Shown: positions 33,941 through 42,934, counted from the stretch's first letter. The stretch: DNA of 64,000 bases from SIRX01 sp965214475 (GCA_965214475.1 OZ243953.1:1426001-1490000), one strand, 5' to 3'. A program made the numbers and translations. Notes: generated by a model not told the origin, from the sequence alone.

Positions 33941-34081
33941 GGAACGATCTCCCTTCGTAGCTCTCTAAATCTTTATTCCAGTTCTTGCGTACAGCTAAAC
34001 ACAGCCTCGTCTAGCCCTCCTGCGAACAACTTTTGCACCGGCGGGCTCGATAGATTCATATAACGTGGTAATTTCACCGAC

Positions 34082-35974
34082 GTGAAAGTCGTTATAGCAA
34101 GAGATTTGGTGAAGTACCACGGTGGGGATCTAAAGATTCTCTCCGGCGCGTCGCTCTCGATCGAGGCCGGAGAGAAGATCGGGATGGTCGGCCGCAACGG
34201 GGTTGGTAAGACGACCCTGCTGAACGTTCTCTCCGGCAACTCTGATCTGGATGCCGGCGGCATCGAACGCGTCGGCAACGCGAAGGTCAGGATGACGCCA
34301 CAAAACCTCTACGCTGGCGAGCGAGGCAAAGTCTCTATAGAGGAAGAACTTCTTTCGGCATTTGAGACTCTTATACGACGTGAAGAAGAACTCGGAGAAC
34401 TAGAAACGAAGCTAACGGAGAATCCCTCCGAGGCTCTTCTGGAACGCTACGGTCGGCTACAGAGCGAGTTCGAGCGGGACGGCGGCTATGCGTACCGGTC
34501 ACGGGCGGCTTCCGCCCTCTCTTCTCTAGGCTTCGCCCCCGAAGACTGGAAGCGTCCGGTCGGGTCTTTCTCCGGCGGCGAACAGAGCCGTGTGGCACTA
34601 GCCCGGCTACTACTGGAGGAGCCGGATCTCGTCCTGCTCGACGAGCCTACAAACCATCTGGACCTCCGGGCGATAGAATGGCTGGAAGGCTTTATAAAGA
34701 ATGCCAAGTCCGCCGTACTGGTCGTCTCCCATGACCGCTATTTTCTGGATGCGATAGCAGGAACCATCGTGGAATTGGAAGATGGAAAGCTCGTCCGTTA
34801 TCCCGGCAACTACAGCCGCTACGTCCAAGAGAAAGCGGCCCGGGATGAGCAACTCACCCGAAAAGCCAAAGCGAACGCCGAGAGGCGGGAACAGTTGGAG
34901 CGGTTTATAGAGAAGAACCGGGCCAGCGCAAAAAAGGCGACCCAGGCAAAGAGCAAGCAGAAACTTCTGGACCGGATGGAGAAGATAGAAGCCCCGGGTA
35001 GATCCTCCAGAAACATAAAACTAGATCTCGGTGAAGAAACCCGGCGTGCGGGCCGCGTGGTGCTGGAACTAGAAGACGTCCGGTACGCTTACGAAGACGG
35101 CGAGCCACTGCTGGAAGGCTTGGATCTTATCGTCGAGCGCAGAGAGCGGGTCGCGCTCATGGGCCCGAACGGGACCGGCAAGAGCACCATCATGCGCCTC
35201 GCGACCGGCGCATTGGGGCCACGAAGCGGCAACGTCCGTCTCGGCCACAACGTAGCGCCCGCCTACCAGGACCAGCAACTCGCCCGCCTCGACGACAGCA
35301 AAACGGTGCTGCAAGAGGCAATGGACGCCACGGGCTTCGACGCCCCCGACACACGAGACCTCTTAGGATCCTTCCTCTTCTCCGGCGAAGATGTGTTCAA
35401 GAAAGTATCCGCCCTCTCCGGCGGCGAGAAAAACCGGCTCTCGCTCGCAGAGATCGTGGTCAGCGACGCCAACTTCCTCCTGCTCGACGAACCGACGAAC
35501 AACCTGGATATCCCCGCCCGTGAAGCCCTGGAAGAAGCATTGCTCCGCTACAAGGGAACAATCTTCTTTATCTCCCACGACCGTTATTTCCTCCGCAAGC
35601 TCGCCACCCGCGTAGTAGAGTTGGAGAACAAAAAGCTCGCCAACTACCCCGGCGGCTACGACTACTACCGCTCCCACCAACGTTTGGACATCAAAGAAGG
35701 CGGCAAAAAGATGCCTCGTCGCCGAGTCCGGCCGGGGTTGAATAAAAGTCAGAACGTAATCGCTACCAGATTAGTGGCGGTGGAAGGTGAGATAGACGCC
35801 ACCGAGCGCCGGGTGGGGAGACTGGAGAAGGAGCTCGCCACCTCCGAACTCTACTCCGACGGCGAACGTTCGCGTAAAGTAGTCACGGAGCATCGTCAAC
35901 TCAAAAGCGTGCTGGAGGGGCTCTACGACGACTGGGGTGTACTCTTGGAGGAAGCCGAAGAAGCCGACTTGTAG
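34082..35974 (+). CDS. ABC-F family ATPase (Uup/EttA-type)
   Basis: 630 residues with two ABC ATPase domains and no membrane helices. Walker A motifs are GRNGVGKTTLLN and GPNGTGKSTIMR; signatures are SFSGGEQSRVALARLL and SALSGGEKNRLSLAEI; Walker B motifs end in LLDEPTNHLD and LLDEPTNNLD. The inter-domain linker (about 240-310) is the charged helical ABC-F feature, and a C-terminal coiled coil follows. Such proteins act on the ribosome. Antibiotic protection cannot be inferred. GTG start. Confidence 0.92.
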   Translation: MKVVIARDLVKYHGGDLKILSGASLSIEAGEKIGMVGRNGVGKTTLLNVLSGNSDLDAGGIERVGNAKVRMTPQNLYAGERGKVSIEEELLSAFETLIRREEELGELETKLTENPSEALLERYGRLQSEFERDGGYAYRSRAASALSSLGFAPEDWKRPVGSFSGGEQSRVALARLLLEEPDLVLLDEPTNHLDLRAIEWLEGFIKNAKSAVLVVSHDRYFLDAIAGTIVELEDGKLVRYPGNYSRYVQEKAARDEQLTRKAKANAERREQLERFIEKNRASAKKATQAKSKQKLLDRMEKIEAPGRSSRNIKLDLGEETRRAGRVVLELEDVRYAYEDGEPLLEGLDLIVERRERVALMGPNGTGKSTIMRLATGALGPRSGNVRLGHNVAPAYQDQQLARLDDSKTVLQEAMDATGFDAPDTRDLLGSFLFSGEDVFKKVSALSGGEKNRLSLAEIVVSDANFLLLDEPTNNLDIPAREALEEALLRYKGTIFFISHDRYFLRKLATRVVELENKKLANYPGGYDYYRSHQRLDIKEGGKKMPRRRVRPGLNKSQNVIATRLVAVEGEIDATERRVGRLEKELATSELYSDGERSRKVVTEHRQLKSVLEGLYDDWGVLLEEAEEADL

Positions 35975-36037
35975 CTATTGGCGAACCAAACCGAGCTTCC
36001 GTAGCGGATAGATAGTTAAAGGAGATAACCAAGAGAG

Positions 36038-36111
36038 TCGGGACGAGAGGATTCGAACCTCCGACCTCCTCGTCCCGAACGAGGCGCGCTACCAGGCTGC
36101 GCTACGTCCCG
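36038..36111 (-). tRNA. tRNA-Pro(CGG)
   Basis: Minus-strand cloverleaf of 74 nt. The acceptor is CGGGACG/CGTCCCG, the anticodon arm CCTCG-TTCGGGA-CGAGG with anticodon CGG, and the T arm GGAGG-TTCGAAT-CCTCT. The discriminator is A and CCA is not encoded. Confidence 0.93.
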
Positions 36112-36165
36112 ACTGCGAGGAGCATTATACCAGCCAGCTATCGGCTGTCAGCCCTCGACTGGAAT

Positions 36166-37236
36166 CTAAACAGCTATAAAGTTCGCGTCCCGGCTGGCGT
36201 AGAGTTCCAGGGCGCCGGTTATGGCTTCGGCGACGGTTGTGGGGTAGTAGGGGTCGGAAGCGAGTTCTAGCTCCTCGGGGTTTGTCAGGTAGAGCGATTC
36301 GAGCATGACGGCGGGTATATTTGTCTCGCGGAGAATTCCGTAGGAGCGGCCAAACTCCCCGATGTCGCAGGTTCCCAAGGTCTTGCTGACCCCGCGCTGG
36401 ATGTAGGTCGCCGCCATACGGCCCCGGTGGGATTGGTAGCCAAGCCGCTCGAAATAGAAAGATGCTGTGCCGCAGGCCTTCGGCGAGGGATGTGAAGCGT
36501 GGTGGATCGAGACTACCATCTTCGCCCCCACGGAATTGGCGATAACAGCCCGGTCGGTAGCCGAGACTTCTTCATCGCCGCTGCGGGTGAGCCGGACCTC
36601 ACGGGCCGGGAGTATCTGGGCCAATTCTTGGGCCACCGCCAGGTTGAGATCCGCCTCCGCAATACCCGTCGGGGTAACGTAACCCCGGTCGCGCCCTCCG
36701 TAGGCGGCGTCCACGACGATGGTTCCCGAAAAGAGGTCTTCTGGAAAATAGCCGCCGCTCTTGTCGGGTAGCTGATGGGTGCCCAGGGTTTGGGTGGCGT
36801 AAGTGTTCAAGACCTTGAATACGGCGTCGTCCACCACACCGTCAACTGCGAGCCCGGCGTTTTTCTGGAAGTCCCGGACGGCGCCGGCCGTACGTTCGTC
36901 GAAGAGGCCATTCACGGCACCGGGATCAAAGCCTAGGTCGTTGAGCATGCGTTGAAGTTCCATCACGTCTGCCCCGCGGAAAGGTGGCTGACGCAGGTAG
37001 ATCATACGTCCCCCAGGACGATAGCCGGACTCAACGATCTCATCCCAAGTCGGCCAGCCTACCTCGCCATCAGCCAAGACACTGGTGCTCTGTTGAAAAG
37101 CCCGGACGGCCTTCTCGGTAACGGGTCCAAAAACTCCATCTATACCGCGGTTGCCGAGATCAAAGCCCAGAGCTTGCAACTTGGTCTGGAGGTCTACGAC
37201 CTCTCTGCCGCGATCTCCAGTTCTGAGCGTACGCAC
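36166..37236 (-). CDS. N-acetylmuramoyl-L-alanine amidase-like protein with two PG-binding repeats
   Basis: 356 residues. Two peptidoglycan-binding-1 repeats (about 4-60 and 80-145; VVDLQTKLQALGFDLGNRGI and VMELQRMLNDLGFD) precede an Amidase_3 fold. In the amidase the Glu ligand lies in GIAEADLNLAVA, a His in VVSIHHASH and the catalytic Glu in AVMLESLYLTNPEE. The first zinc-ligand motif, usually DPGHGG, reads DAAYGG, so a His ligand appears replaced by Tyr. There is no clear signal peptide. Either a low-activity enzyme or a regulatory wall binder. Confidence 0.8.
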   Translation of the reverse strand: MRTLRTGDRGREVVDLQTKLQALGFDLGNRGIDGVFGPVTEKAVRAFQQSTSVLADGEVGWPTWDEIVESGYRPGGRMIYLRQPPFRGADVMELQRMLNDLGFDPGAVNGLFDERTAGAVRDFQKNAGLAVDGVVDDAVFKVLNTYATQTLGTHQLPDKSGGYFPEDLFSGTIVVDAAYGGRDRGYVTPTGIAEADLNLAVAQELAQILPAREVRLTRSGDEEVSATDRAVIANSVGAKMVVSIHHASHPSPKACGTASFYFERLGYQSHRGRMAATYIQRGVSKTLGTCDIGEFGRSYGILRETNIPAVMLESLYLTNPEELELASDPYYPTTVAEAITGALELYASRDANFIAV

Positions 37237-37300
37237 GGTCTGGACCGGCCTCCCGTCAGTCTGGCTCTACGACCCGTCGAACAACCTCTCGGCTAAGAAA

Positions 37301-37335
37301 TTAGCGCCGGGGCGCTGATGTGTGCCCGGCGCTAA
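37301..37335 (-). terminator. Terminator of groES
   Basis: TTAGCGCCGGG (37301-37311) pairs with CCCGGCGCTAA (37325-37335), an 11-bp stem. On the minus strand it is followed by a T-rich run (TTTCTT). It lies 30 bp past the groES stop. Confidence 0.75.
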
Positions 37336-37364
37336 AAATGCCGCTTGGTTGCCAGGGTAGAGCG

Positions 37365-37637
37365 CTAGTCCTCTACGACTCCGAGGATGTCTTCGGCGTC
37401 CAGAATCATGTAGTCATCGCCGTCTAGCTTGATCTCGGTCCCCGAGTACTTGGCGAAGACGATAACGTCTCCCTCACTGACCCGTACACCGTTCTCGAAC
37501 TCGCCAACCGCGACTACTTCAGCCGTCTGGGGCTTCTCCTTGGCCGTGTCCGGGAGTACGATCCCGGAAGCGGTCGTCTGCTCGCCCTCGTCAACCATCT
37601 TGACCAGCGCGCGCTCTCCTAGTGGTTTGAACTTCAT
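37365..37637 (-). CDS. groES: Co-chaperonin GroES
   Basis: 90 residues. FKPLGERALVKMVDEGEQTT, the mobile-loop region ASGIVLPDTAKEKPQ, FAKYSGTEIKLDGDDYMILD and the end VVED-type match GroES. It caps the GroEL folding chamber. ATG start behind GGAGGT. No groEL follows in this window and no CIRCE repeat (TTAGCACTC-type) is visible upstream. Confidence 0.95.
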   Translation of the reverse strand: MKFKPLGERALVKMVDEGEQTTASGIVLPDTAKEKPQTAEVVAVGEFENGVRVSEGDVIVFAKYSGTEIKLDGDDYMILDAEDILGVVED

Positions 37638-37770
37638 TCACTTACCTCCTGTTTTCCTAGCATCGTTGTTTTAACTACTCCCATCGAGGCAGAACTCGAA
37701 GATCCACCTCTACGAGATTATCAGGACGAGATTGTAACCGTCCAGCTTGCTACTTGCAATTACGAACTAG

Positions 37771-38082
37771 CTACAGTCCGAGCTGCGAAGAAAGCTGGTT
37801 CTTGGGCAATGCCCCGACCGCTTTCTGGGTCTCCTGACCGCCCTCAAAGCGGACGATGGTCGGGATGCTGGAGACTCCGTAGTTCATCGCCGTGGAGGGA
37901 TTGTCGTCCACGTTCATCTTGACGAAGCTCACGTCGCTGCGGTCCTCGGACATCTCTTCGAGGATCGGGGAGATCCTGCGGCACGGCGCGCACCACGGCG
38001 CCCAGAAATCTACTATAACCGGCTTGTCTGCCTGCAGAACCTCATCTTTGAAGTTGGCATCCGTAACTTCACCAACGGCCAT
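37771..38082 (-). CDS. trxA: Thioredoxin
   Basis: 103 residues, full thioredoxin fold: VTDANFKDEVLQADKPVIVD, the active site FWAPWCAPCRR and the cis-Pro loop GVSSIPTIVRFEGG. It reduces protein disulfides in the cytoplasm. The active site is CAPC rather than the usual CGPC, which could raise or shift its redox potential. ATG start with an AGGTAG-like site. Alone on the strand. Confidence 0.93.
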   Translation of the reverse strand: MAVGEVTDANFKDEVLQADKPVIVDFWAPWCAPCRRISPILEEMSEDRSDVSFVKMNVDDNPSTAMNYGVSSIPTIVRFEGGQETQKAVGALPKNQLSSQLGL

Positions 38083-38170
38083 CAGATCTACCTCCGTAAT
38101 TTTTGTATAACAGTTTACGACGCCTGCATTCTAGCACGCGTCGGGGACTTCTCCCGCCCGTTTTCGGCCT

Positions 38171-39130
38171 CTAAACGCGGTCCGTTTCGAGGCTACCGGA
38201 GAGTGTTTCGGCTTCGACCGACTCCGCAAGCTCTTCAGCCCGCCGGGCATCGAAAGCCCCCGCACCCAGGGTCTCGGCATTGGCGGCGGCGCAACCGGCA
38301 GCCAGGCATACGGAGTCAACATACGAGAGCTTCCGGTGCAGGATACCCGCGAGCAACCCGGCCAGGTAAGCGTCCCCACTGCCGACGGTGGAGCGGGTCT
38401 CCACCTTCGGGGCGCGGGCACAGACCGTACCGTCATATGAAGTCAGGTAAGAGTTGCCTCCCGAGAGCGTAATGCACGCCTCATCGCTACCCAGTTCCAC
38501 CAGTCGCGCCAGGGCCCGGGGGAAGTCATCATCCTCGATAAAGTCGAAGCCGACCACGCTTTCGGCCTCGTGCTGGTTCGGGCTGACGAGCGAAGGGTTC
38601 GCTTTGAGCGCCGCGCGCAGCACCGTGGGAGTCGAGTCCACCACCGTGTAGAGACCTCGTTCCCGCGCCTGCTGCACGAGCCCAACCAGAAAGCTCTCCT
38701 CCATATTGGGTGGAAGGCTGCCGGCGAAGACGACCGCCGTGGCGTACTCCATCAGGTGCTCCAAGCGCCGGGAGAACTCGCGGGACTCGGCCTGGCTGAC
38801 CTCGGGACCGTACTCGTTTATCTCCGTCTGTGCCCCGCCCGTGGGGTCTATGATGGCGGTCGAAGTCCGAGAGTGACCTTCGATCTCTATGAGGTCGAAG
38901 GGGATCGCCGCCTCCGAGAGGCCGTCGCGGATAGCATCCCCGTTGCGTCCGCCCGCGAACCCCGTAGCCAGAACGGGAACCCCTAGCGACCGCAGGCTCC
39001 GGGCTACATTTATGCCCTTGCCCCCGGCCAGGGTCGCGCTCTCTTGTACCCGATGACGATGGCCGAGCGTCAGGCTCGGTACTACCAGCGTTCGGGCTAC
39101 GGCAGCATTGAGGGTTACGGTCAGGATCAT
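38171..39130 (-). CDS. 1-phosphofructokinase-family hexose kinase (PfkB)
   Basis: 319 residues. ILTVTLNAAVARTLVV starts the fold (VTLNPA-type, here NAA). GGKGINVARSLRSLGVPVLA and VETRSTVGSGDAYLAGLLAG (catalytic Asp) are the two PfkB signatures. Substrates in this branch are fructose-1-phosphate, tagatose-6-phosphate or fructose-6-phosphate. No PTS genes accompany it. ATG start. The serine replacing Ala/Gly in the second signature (STVGSGD) is common in the FruK/LacC group. Confidence 0.87.
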   Translation of the reverse strand: MILTVTLNAAVARTLVVPSLTLGHRHRVQESATLAGGKGINVARSLRSLGVPVLATGFAGGRNGDAIRDGLSEAAIPFDLIEIEGHSRTSTAIIDPTGGAQTEINEYGPEVSQAESREFSRRLEHLMEYATAVVFAGSLPPNMEESFLVGLVQQARERGLYTVVDSTPTVLRAALKANPSLVSPNQHEAESVVGFDFIEDDDFPRALARLVELGSDEACITLSGGNSYLTSYDGTVCARAPKVETRSTVGSGDAYLAGLLAGILHRKLSYVDSVCLAAGCAAANAETLGAGAFDARRAEELAESVEAETLSGSLETDRV

Positions 39131-39160
39131 GGTTGATTCCCTTCTTTCCCCTTTTTGTTC

Positions 39161-40330
39161 TTACTTAAAAATTCCCTCTACGGTATACCACACCTTCTCT
39201 CCCACAGAGGCCTCTTCGTACCCCCGTCGGGCCACCAGCCGAGTCTCCCCCACACGCTCTCCATCAACCTTTACGACAACCCTGCCAAGCGGGTCGCCCG
39301 GAAGAACCGTGCCGGGCATCTCTTCGAAAATCTCGACTCCACGTTCCACATTAGGGTCTTCGGCTATCAGTCCCGGTATGTCTTTCTTGGCGACCAGATC
39401 CACCTTATTCCCACGACGATATGGGACGTTCGCCCGGGCGTACTGTTTTCCTTTGACCACCAGATCCCGGCGGTCGTAAGTTCCAAAACCGTACTCCATC
39501 AGAGAGATCGTGTCGGCAAAACGTTCTTCGTCGTCGAGGACCACCGTTATGTAGGATTCATCTTCGGCGGCGGCTGAGGCGACGAGGCTCGGTCCGGCGG
39601 CGGGCGTGGTGCCCGTTTTGACGCCCGTTGCAAGTTCGTAGGTAAAGAGCAACTCGTTCGTGTTGACGAGCGGTATCGTGCGGTCCTGCGTCGTGATCGC
39701 GGTTTCGGCGGTCGCGACGATCTCACGAAACTCCGGGTCCTCGAAGGCCCGCCGGGTCATCTGCGCTAGATCCCGGGCGCTGGAGTAGTGGTCGCGGGCG
39801 TCGAAGCCGACGGGATTCTCGAAGTGGGTGTCGTCCAGGCCAAGCTCGTCAGCCCTACGATTCATTTTGCCGACAAATTCCTCCACACTCCCGTCGCCCA
39901 GGTGTTCGGCCAGCGCGTAAGCTGCGTCATCCCCGGAGGATATGACCGAAGCCATCAAAAGCTCTCGGACGCTAACAACGTCGCCGGCAAACAACCCAAC
40001 GTTGCTGTAGAGCGGGACCGCGTAAGATGCGGCCTTCTTAGAAATAGTGACCTCTTCGTTCAGGCTTCCATCTTCGAGGATTAGGAGGGCCAGCATGATC
40101 TTGGTGGTCGAGGCCATCGGCAACTGCTTTTGGGAGTTTTCTCCGGCGAGGTATTCGCCCGTGCGGATATCCATGAGCGTCCAAGCCCGAGCCCCTATGT
40201 TTGGCGCGGATGATTCCTGAATGACAGGTTCCTGAACGGTCGTTTCTTGTGCCCGAACCTCCATCCCGCAGAGCGGAACCAGGGCGAGCGAAGCTGCCAG
40301 AACAATGATTTTTATGCTTCGGAAGTTCAA
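39161..40330 (-). CDS. D-alanyl-D-alanine carboxypeptidase (S11, DacA type)
   Basis: 389 residues. A signal peptide (about 1-27) precedes the transpeptidase fold with SxxK in LPMASTTKIMLALLIL, the SxN-equivalent SVISSGDDAAY and KTG in GVKTGTTPAAG. A C-terminal beta domain (about 290-385) is of the PBP5 C type. It trims the terminal D-Ala of peptidoglycan stem peptides outside the membrane. SGD instead of SxN is frequent in this family. It is divergent from the redoxin-like gene. Confidence 0.9.
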   Translation of the reverse strand: MNFRSIKIIVLAASLALVPLCGMEVRAQETTVQEPVIQESSAPNIGARAWTLMDIRTGEYLAGENSQKQLPMASTTKIMLALLILEDGSLNEEVTISKKAASYAVPLYSNVGLFAGDVVSVRELLMASVISSGDDAAYALAEHLGDGSVEEFVGKMNRRADELGLDDTHFENPVGFDARDHYSSARDLAQMTRRAFEDPEFREIVATAETAITTQDRTIPLVNTNELLFTYELATGVKTGTTPAAGPSLVASAAAEDESYITVVLDDEERFADTISLMEYGFGTYDRRDLVVKGKQYARANVPYRRGNKVDLVAKKDIPGLIAEDPNVERGVEIFEEMPGTVLPGDPLGRVVVKVDGERVGETRLVARRGYEEASVGEKVWYTVEGIFK

Positions 40331-40384
40331 AGGCCCTGAGATTATAGAGACTTAGCAGTTTAGGACAAGCGTTCAGCGCGAGAG

Positions 40385-40390
40385 TATAAT
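40385..40390 (+). promoter_or_regulatory. -10 box of the redoxin-like gene
   Basis: A perfect TATAAT, about 12 bp upstream of the GTG at 40402. The corresponding -35 region is poor (AGGACA at about 40362). Transcription from about 40397 would give a very short leader. Confidence 0.45.
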
Positions 40391-40401
40391 CTTCTTATTA
40401 T

Positions 40402-40956
40402 GTGCTTTCTTCTCAAACTCTCTCAAACTATAGCGTGAGACGCCTTATTGTAGTGAGCCTCCTGGTCCTGGTTCTGGCCGTTGGCTGGAGATCTTACGGT
40501 TCCCCGGAGACGGGAACCGGCAACCTCACCCTCCCGCAGCCCGCACCAAATGTAGGGGAAGGCGCCCCGGAGTTCACGGCGCCGACACTTGACGGCGGCA
40601 AGTTCGAGGTCAGAGGCAAAGGCATCTACGTACTGACCTTCTGGAGCACGCTGAACCAGGACTCATCCGAGGCGAAATCGGGCTTCGCAGGGCTGACACG
40701 AGAGTACTCGGACAAAGGAGTTTCTTTCGGCGCGGTCTACGTGAGCAACACACCCGGTGACTATGAAGGAGTGCCTTACAGTGTGCTGAGGGACTCTAAC
40801 GGGCGGCTGACCTCACTCTACAACGTCAAGCGTGTGCCGCGGCTGTTCGTGATCCAGGACGGAGAGGTAGAGTTCGTGTACAACACCTACAATGAAGAAA
40901 ACCGGGAGCTCTTGGAAGAAAAGCTGAAAGAGTTGATACCGGCAGGTTCCGGTTGA
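40402..40956 (+). CDS. Membrane-anchored TlpA/redoxin-like protein without CxxC
   Basis: 184 residues. One N-terminal helix (RRLIVVSLLVLVLAVGW) anchors a thioredoxin-like domain (about 50-180): EGAPEFTAPTLDGGKFEVRG, YVLTFWSTLNQDSSEAKSGF, VPYSVLRDSNG and RVPRLFVIQDGEVEF with the cis-Pro. The usual FWATWCPPC site reads FWSTLNQDS, so both catalytic cysteines are missing and it is probably not a redox enzyme. GTG 40402 is called; GTG 40435 is an alternative. Confidence 0.8.
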   Translation: MLSSQTLSNYSVRRLIVVSLLVLVLAVGWRSYGSPETGTGNLTLPQPAPNVGEGAPEFTAPTLDGGKFEVRGKGIYVLTFWSTLNQDSSEAKSGFAGLTREYSDKGVSFGAVYVSNTPGDYEGVPYSVLRDSNGRLTSLYNVKRVPRLFVIQDGEVEFVYNTYNEENRELLEEKLKELIPAGSG

Positions 40957-41013
40957 CTTGATGTTGTTCGGAGAAAACAAACTTCGGTGAATGAGACGTT
41001 CTAGGAGGAGACC

Positions 41014-41106
41014 ATGAGTAGAGAGAGTCTGGTACAGATCTTCGGCGTACTGATATTGATAGCGACGGTTCTGGTGACGATCTTCGCGGTGGCCCACATA
41101 ATTTAG
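41014..41106 (+). CDS. Thirty-residue single-helix membrane protein
   Basis: ATG behind an excellent AGGAGGAG site. It encodes about 30 residues: MSRESLVQIFGVLILI and a hydrophobic run to AHII before TAG. One helix with a short charged N-terminus. No homologue can be named. It follows the redoxin-like gene by 57 bp and may be co-transcribed. Confidence 0.6.
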   Translation: MSRESLVQIFGVLILIATVLVTIFAVAHII

Positions 41107-41119
41107 TCTGGAAGCTACG

Positions 41120-41965
41120 CTACGGGCGGACTCCGGCAGTAGCCAATTCGTGCCTCGCCGACCGGGCGGCCTCTTGGGCAGCCTCCCGGTACTCGTGTTC
41201 CGAACCTTCGTACGCGTAGAGGATTCCTCTACTGCTGTTGACCAACACGCCTCCTGCACGCTGGTCCGATAAAGACCGGACCTCGGAGGCCCCGCCACCC
41301 TGGGCGCCATAACCAGGAGAGAGAAAGAGCGCGTTCGGCAGTAGCTCTCTCACCCGGCGTCCGACCTCCGGGTGTGTTACTCCGACAACCGCTCCGGCGT
41401 CCAGATAATCACCCGAGTGAATCCCTAAGTCCGCAACCAGGTTTGCCGCAAGCTCGTAGAGTGGCGGCTCCGTCGAGTTTTGCAGGGCTGGAGCCGAAGG
41501 ATTCGAAGTCGCAACGAGCACGAAGACCCCGCCGCCTAGGTCCAGTCGGCGTGTCTCTTCGAGAAATGGGAGCACAGCGTCGCTGCCCATGTAAGGATTG
41601 ACGGTTACACAAGTAGCGCAGCATATAGAAAGATGTGCTTCCGCGTAGGCGGCGGCGACAGGTCCTATATCCCCGCGTTTTACGTCCGCTATCGTAGGGA
41701 TACCAAGATCCGAAGCATCTCTTATAAGCTCCGCGTAGACCTCGATTCCGGGCGGACCCATACGCTCGAAGTACGCAGACTGGAGCTTTACTGCCGCGAC
41801 ATACGGCTCGACAGCCTCGAGGATACCCCGGCAGAACTCGCGGGCGGCTCGGGCCTCCGGGAGGTCGAGGTTCCGGATCTCTTGCGGCAGCCGGCCCGGC
41901 GCCGGATCTAGGCCCGCAACCAGGACACTTTCTTTGCGGCGGGCAGAATCTATCAGCGCCTGCAC
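41120..41965 (-). CDS. pyrF: Orotidine 5'-phosphate decarboxylase, type 2
   Basis: 281 residues, the longer PyrF form. VLVAGLDPAPGRLP starts the barrel, the catalytic motif is TIADVKRGDIGPVA (DxKRxD), and phosphate-site residues lie in SPGYGAQGGG. It makes UMP from OMP in pyrimidine synthesis. GTG start. Separated from pyrE by the HU gene. Confidence 0.92.
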   Translation of the reverse strand: MQALIDSARRKESVLVAGLDPAPGRLPQEIRNLDLPEARAAREFCRGILEAVEPYVAAVKLQSAYFERMGPPGIEVYAELIRDASDLGIPTIADVKRGDIGPVAAAYAEAHLSICCATCVTVNPYMGSDAVLPFLEETRRLDLGGGVFVLVATSNPSAPALQNSTEPPLYELAANLVADLGIHSGDYLDAGAVVGVTHPEVGRRVRELLPNALFLSPGYGAQGGGASEVRSLSDQRAGGVLVNSSRGILYAYEGSEHEYREAAQEAARSARHELATAGVRP

Positions 41966-41993
41966 GCAAAGCTCCTACTACAAGTAAGAAAAA

Positions 41994-42016
41994 GCCGCGA
42001 GTAAACTACCCGCGGC
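41994..42016 (-). terminator. Terminator of the HU gene
   Basis: On the minus strand GCCGCGGGTA and TACTCGCGGC form a 10-bp stem (one G-U) with a 3-nt loop, followed by TTTTTCTT. A textbook intrinsic terminator about 30 bp past the HU stop. Confidence 0.85.
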
Positions 42017-42045
42017 CTGTAGTGCATTCTACTCAGCTTACGTTG

Positions 42046-42324
42046 TTACTTGATGGATTCTTTGAGCGCGTTGCCCGCGGTGAACTTGGGAACCTTGGAA
42101 GCGGGAATCGTCATCTTCTGCTTGGTCTGCGGATTGATACCCTCGCGGGAATCACGCTGCTGCACGTAGAACTTGCCGAAGCCGGTAATCTGTACTTCCT
42201 CGCCGCCCTTTAGGGCACCCTCTACAGTGTCGATGAACTCCTGAACAAACTTCTGGGTCTCGCTCTTAGAGCTTCCCGTCTTGTTGGAGATCCGCTCGAT
42301 CAAGTCCGTTTTGTTTATTGCCAT
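42046..42324 (-). CDS. hup: HU family DNA-binding protein
   Basis: 92 residues. INKTDLIERISNKTGSSKSE at the start, GFGKFYVQQRDSREGINPQT and the arm-tip region PASKVPKFTAGNALKESIK match HU. It bends and compacts DNA. ATG start behind GGGAGGT. Own terminator downstream. Confidence 0.95.
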   Translation of the reverse strand: MAINKTDLIERISNKTGSSKSETQKFVQEFIDTVEGALKGGEEVQITGFGKFYVQQRDSREGINPQTKQKMTIPASKVPKFTAGNALKESIK

Positions 42325-42406
42325 GGCTCTTACCTCCCTGTTTCGTGGCCTGTATCTTCACCCTCCCGCTACTTCCGGAGGACTATACTAGAGACACTTA
42401 TGCGCC

Positions 42407-42934
42407 TCAATTGCTTTTGCCTACCCACAAATCACTCATTCTAAGCAGCGATTCGAAATAAAATTCCTCAAGATACTCAGAGACCTCCTCCCGCCGGTCT
42501 AGTACCGCGGAGATCTTGACCACCTCCGCACCCGCCTCTGAGAGACGCCGAGCGGCCTTTACGGCCTGCGTTCCGGTCGTTACCACGTCTTCGATCAGGG
42601 CTACCCGCTCACCGGACTCGAAGCTCCCTTCTACACCTTTCCCAGTCCCGTACTCCTTCTCTGACTTGCGTACGATTGCGTAGGGGAGTCCGGTAGAGAG
42701 CGCGGCGGCTACGACCAGCGGCACCGCACCTAACTCGACCCCCGCGAGCCGATCCACACCTTCGGGGATCGTACCGGCGAGGGCGTCGGCCACGTCCCGC
42801 AACAGGCCCGGTTCCGTGGAGAAGAGGTACTTGTCAACGTAGAAACTGCTCCGTTCCCCACTAGAGAGCACGAAGTCGCCTTCTAAAAGTGCCGCGTCCC
42901 GCACGCGGGATGCGAGGTCAGGTTCAATACTCAC
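42407..42934 (-). CDS. pyrE: Orotate phosphoribosyltransferase
   Basis: About 175 residues from GTG 42934. SGERSSFYVDKYLFSTEPG is the N-terminal orotate/PRPP region, GVELGAVPLVVAAAL follows, and VALIEDVVTTGTQAVKAARR is the PRPP-binding signature. It makes OMP. The frame is open 27 codons further upstream, but that part runs inside the preceding gene and does not resemble PyrE, so I prefer the GTG that overlaps it by only 11 bp. Confidence 0.9.
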   Translation of the reverse strand: MSIEPDLASRVRDAALLEGDFVLSSGERSSFYVDKYLFSTEPGLLRDVADALAGTIPEGVDRLAGVELGAVPLVVAAALSTGLPYAIVRKSEKEYGTGKGVEGSFESGERVALIEDVVTTGTQAVKAARRLSEAGAEVVKISAVLDRREEVSEYLEEFYFESLLRMSDLWVGKSN

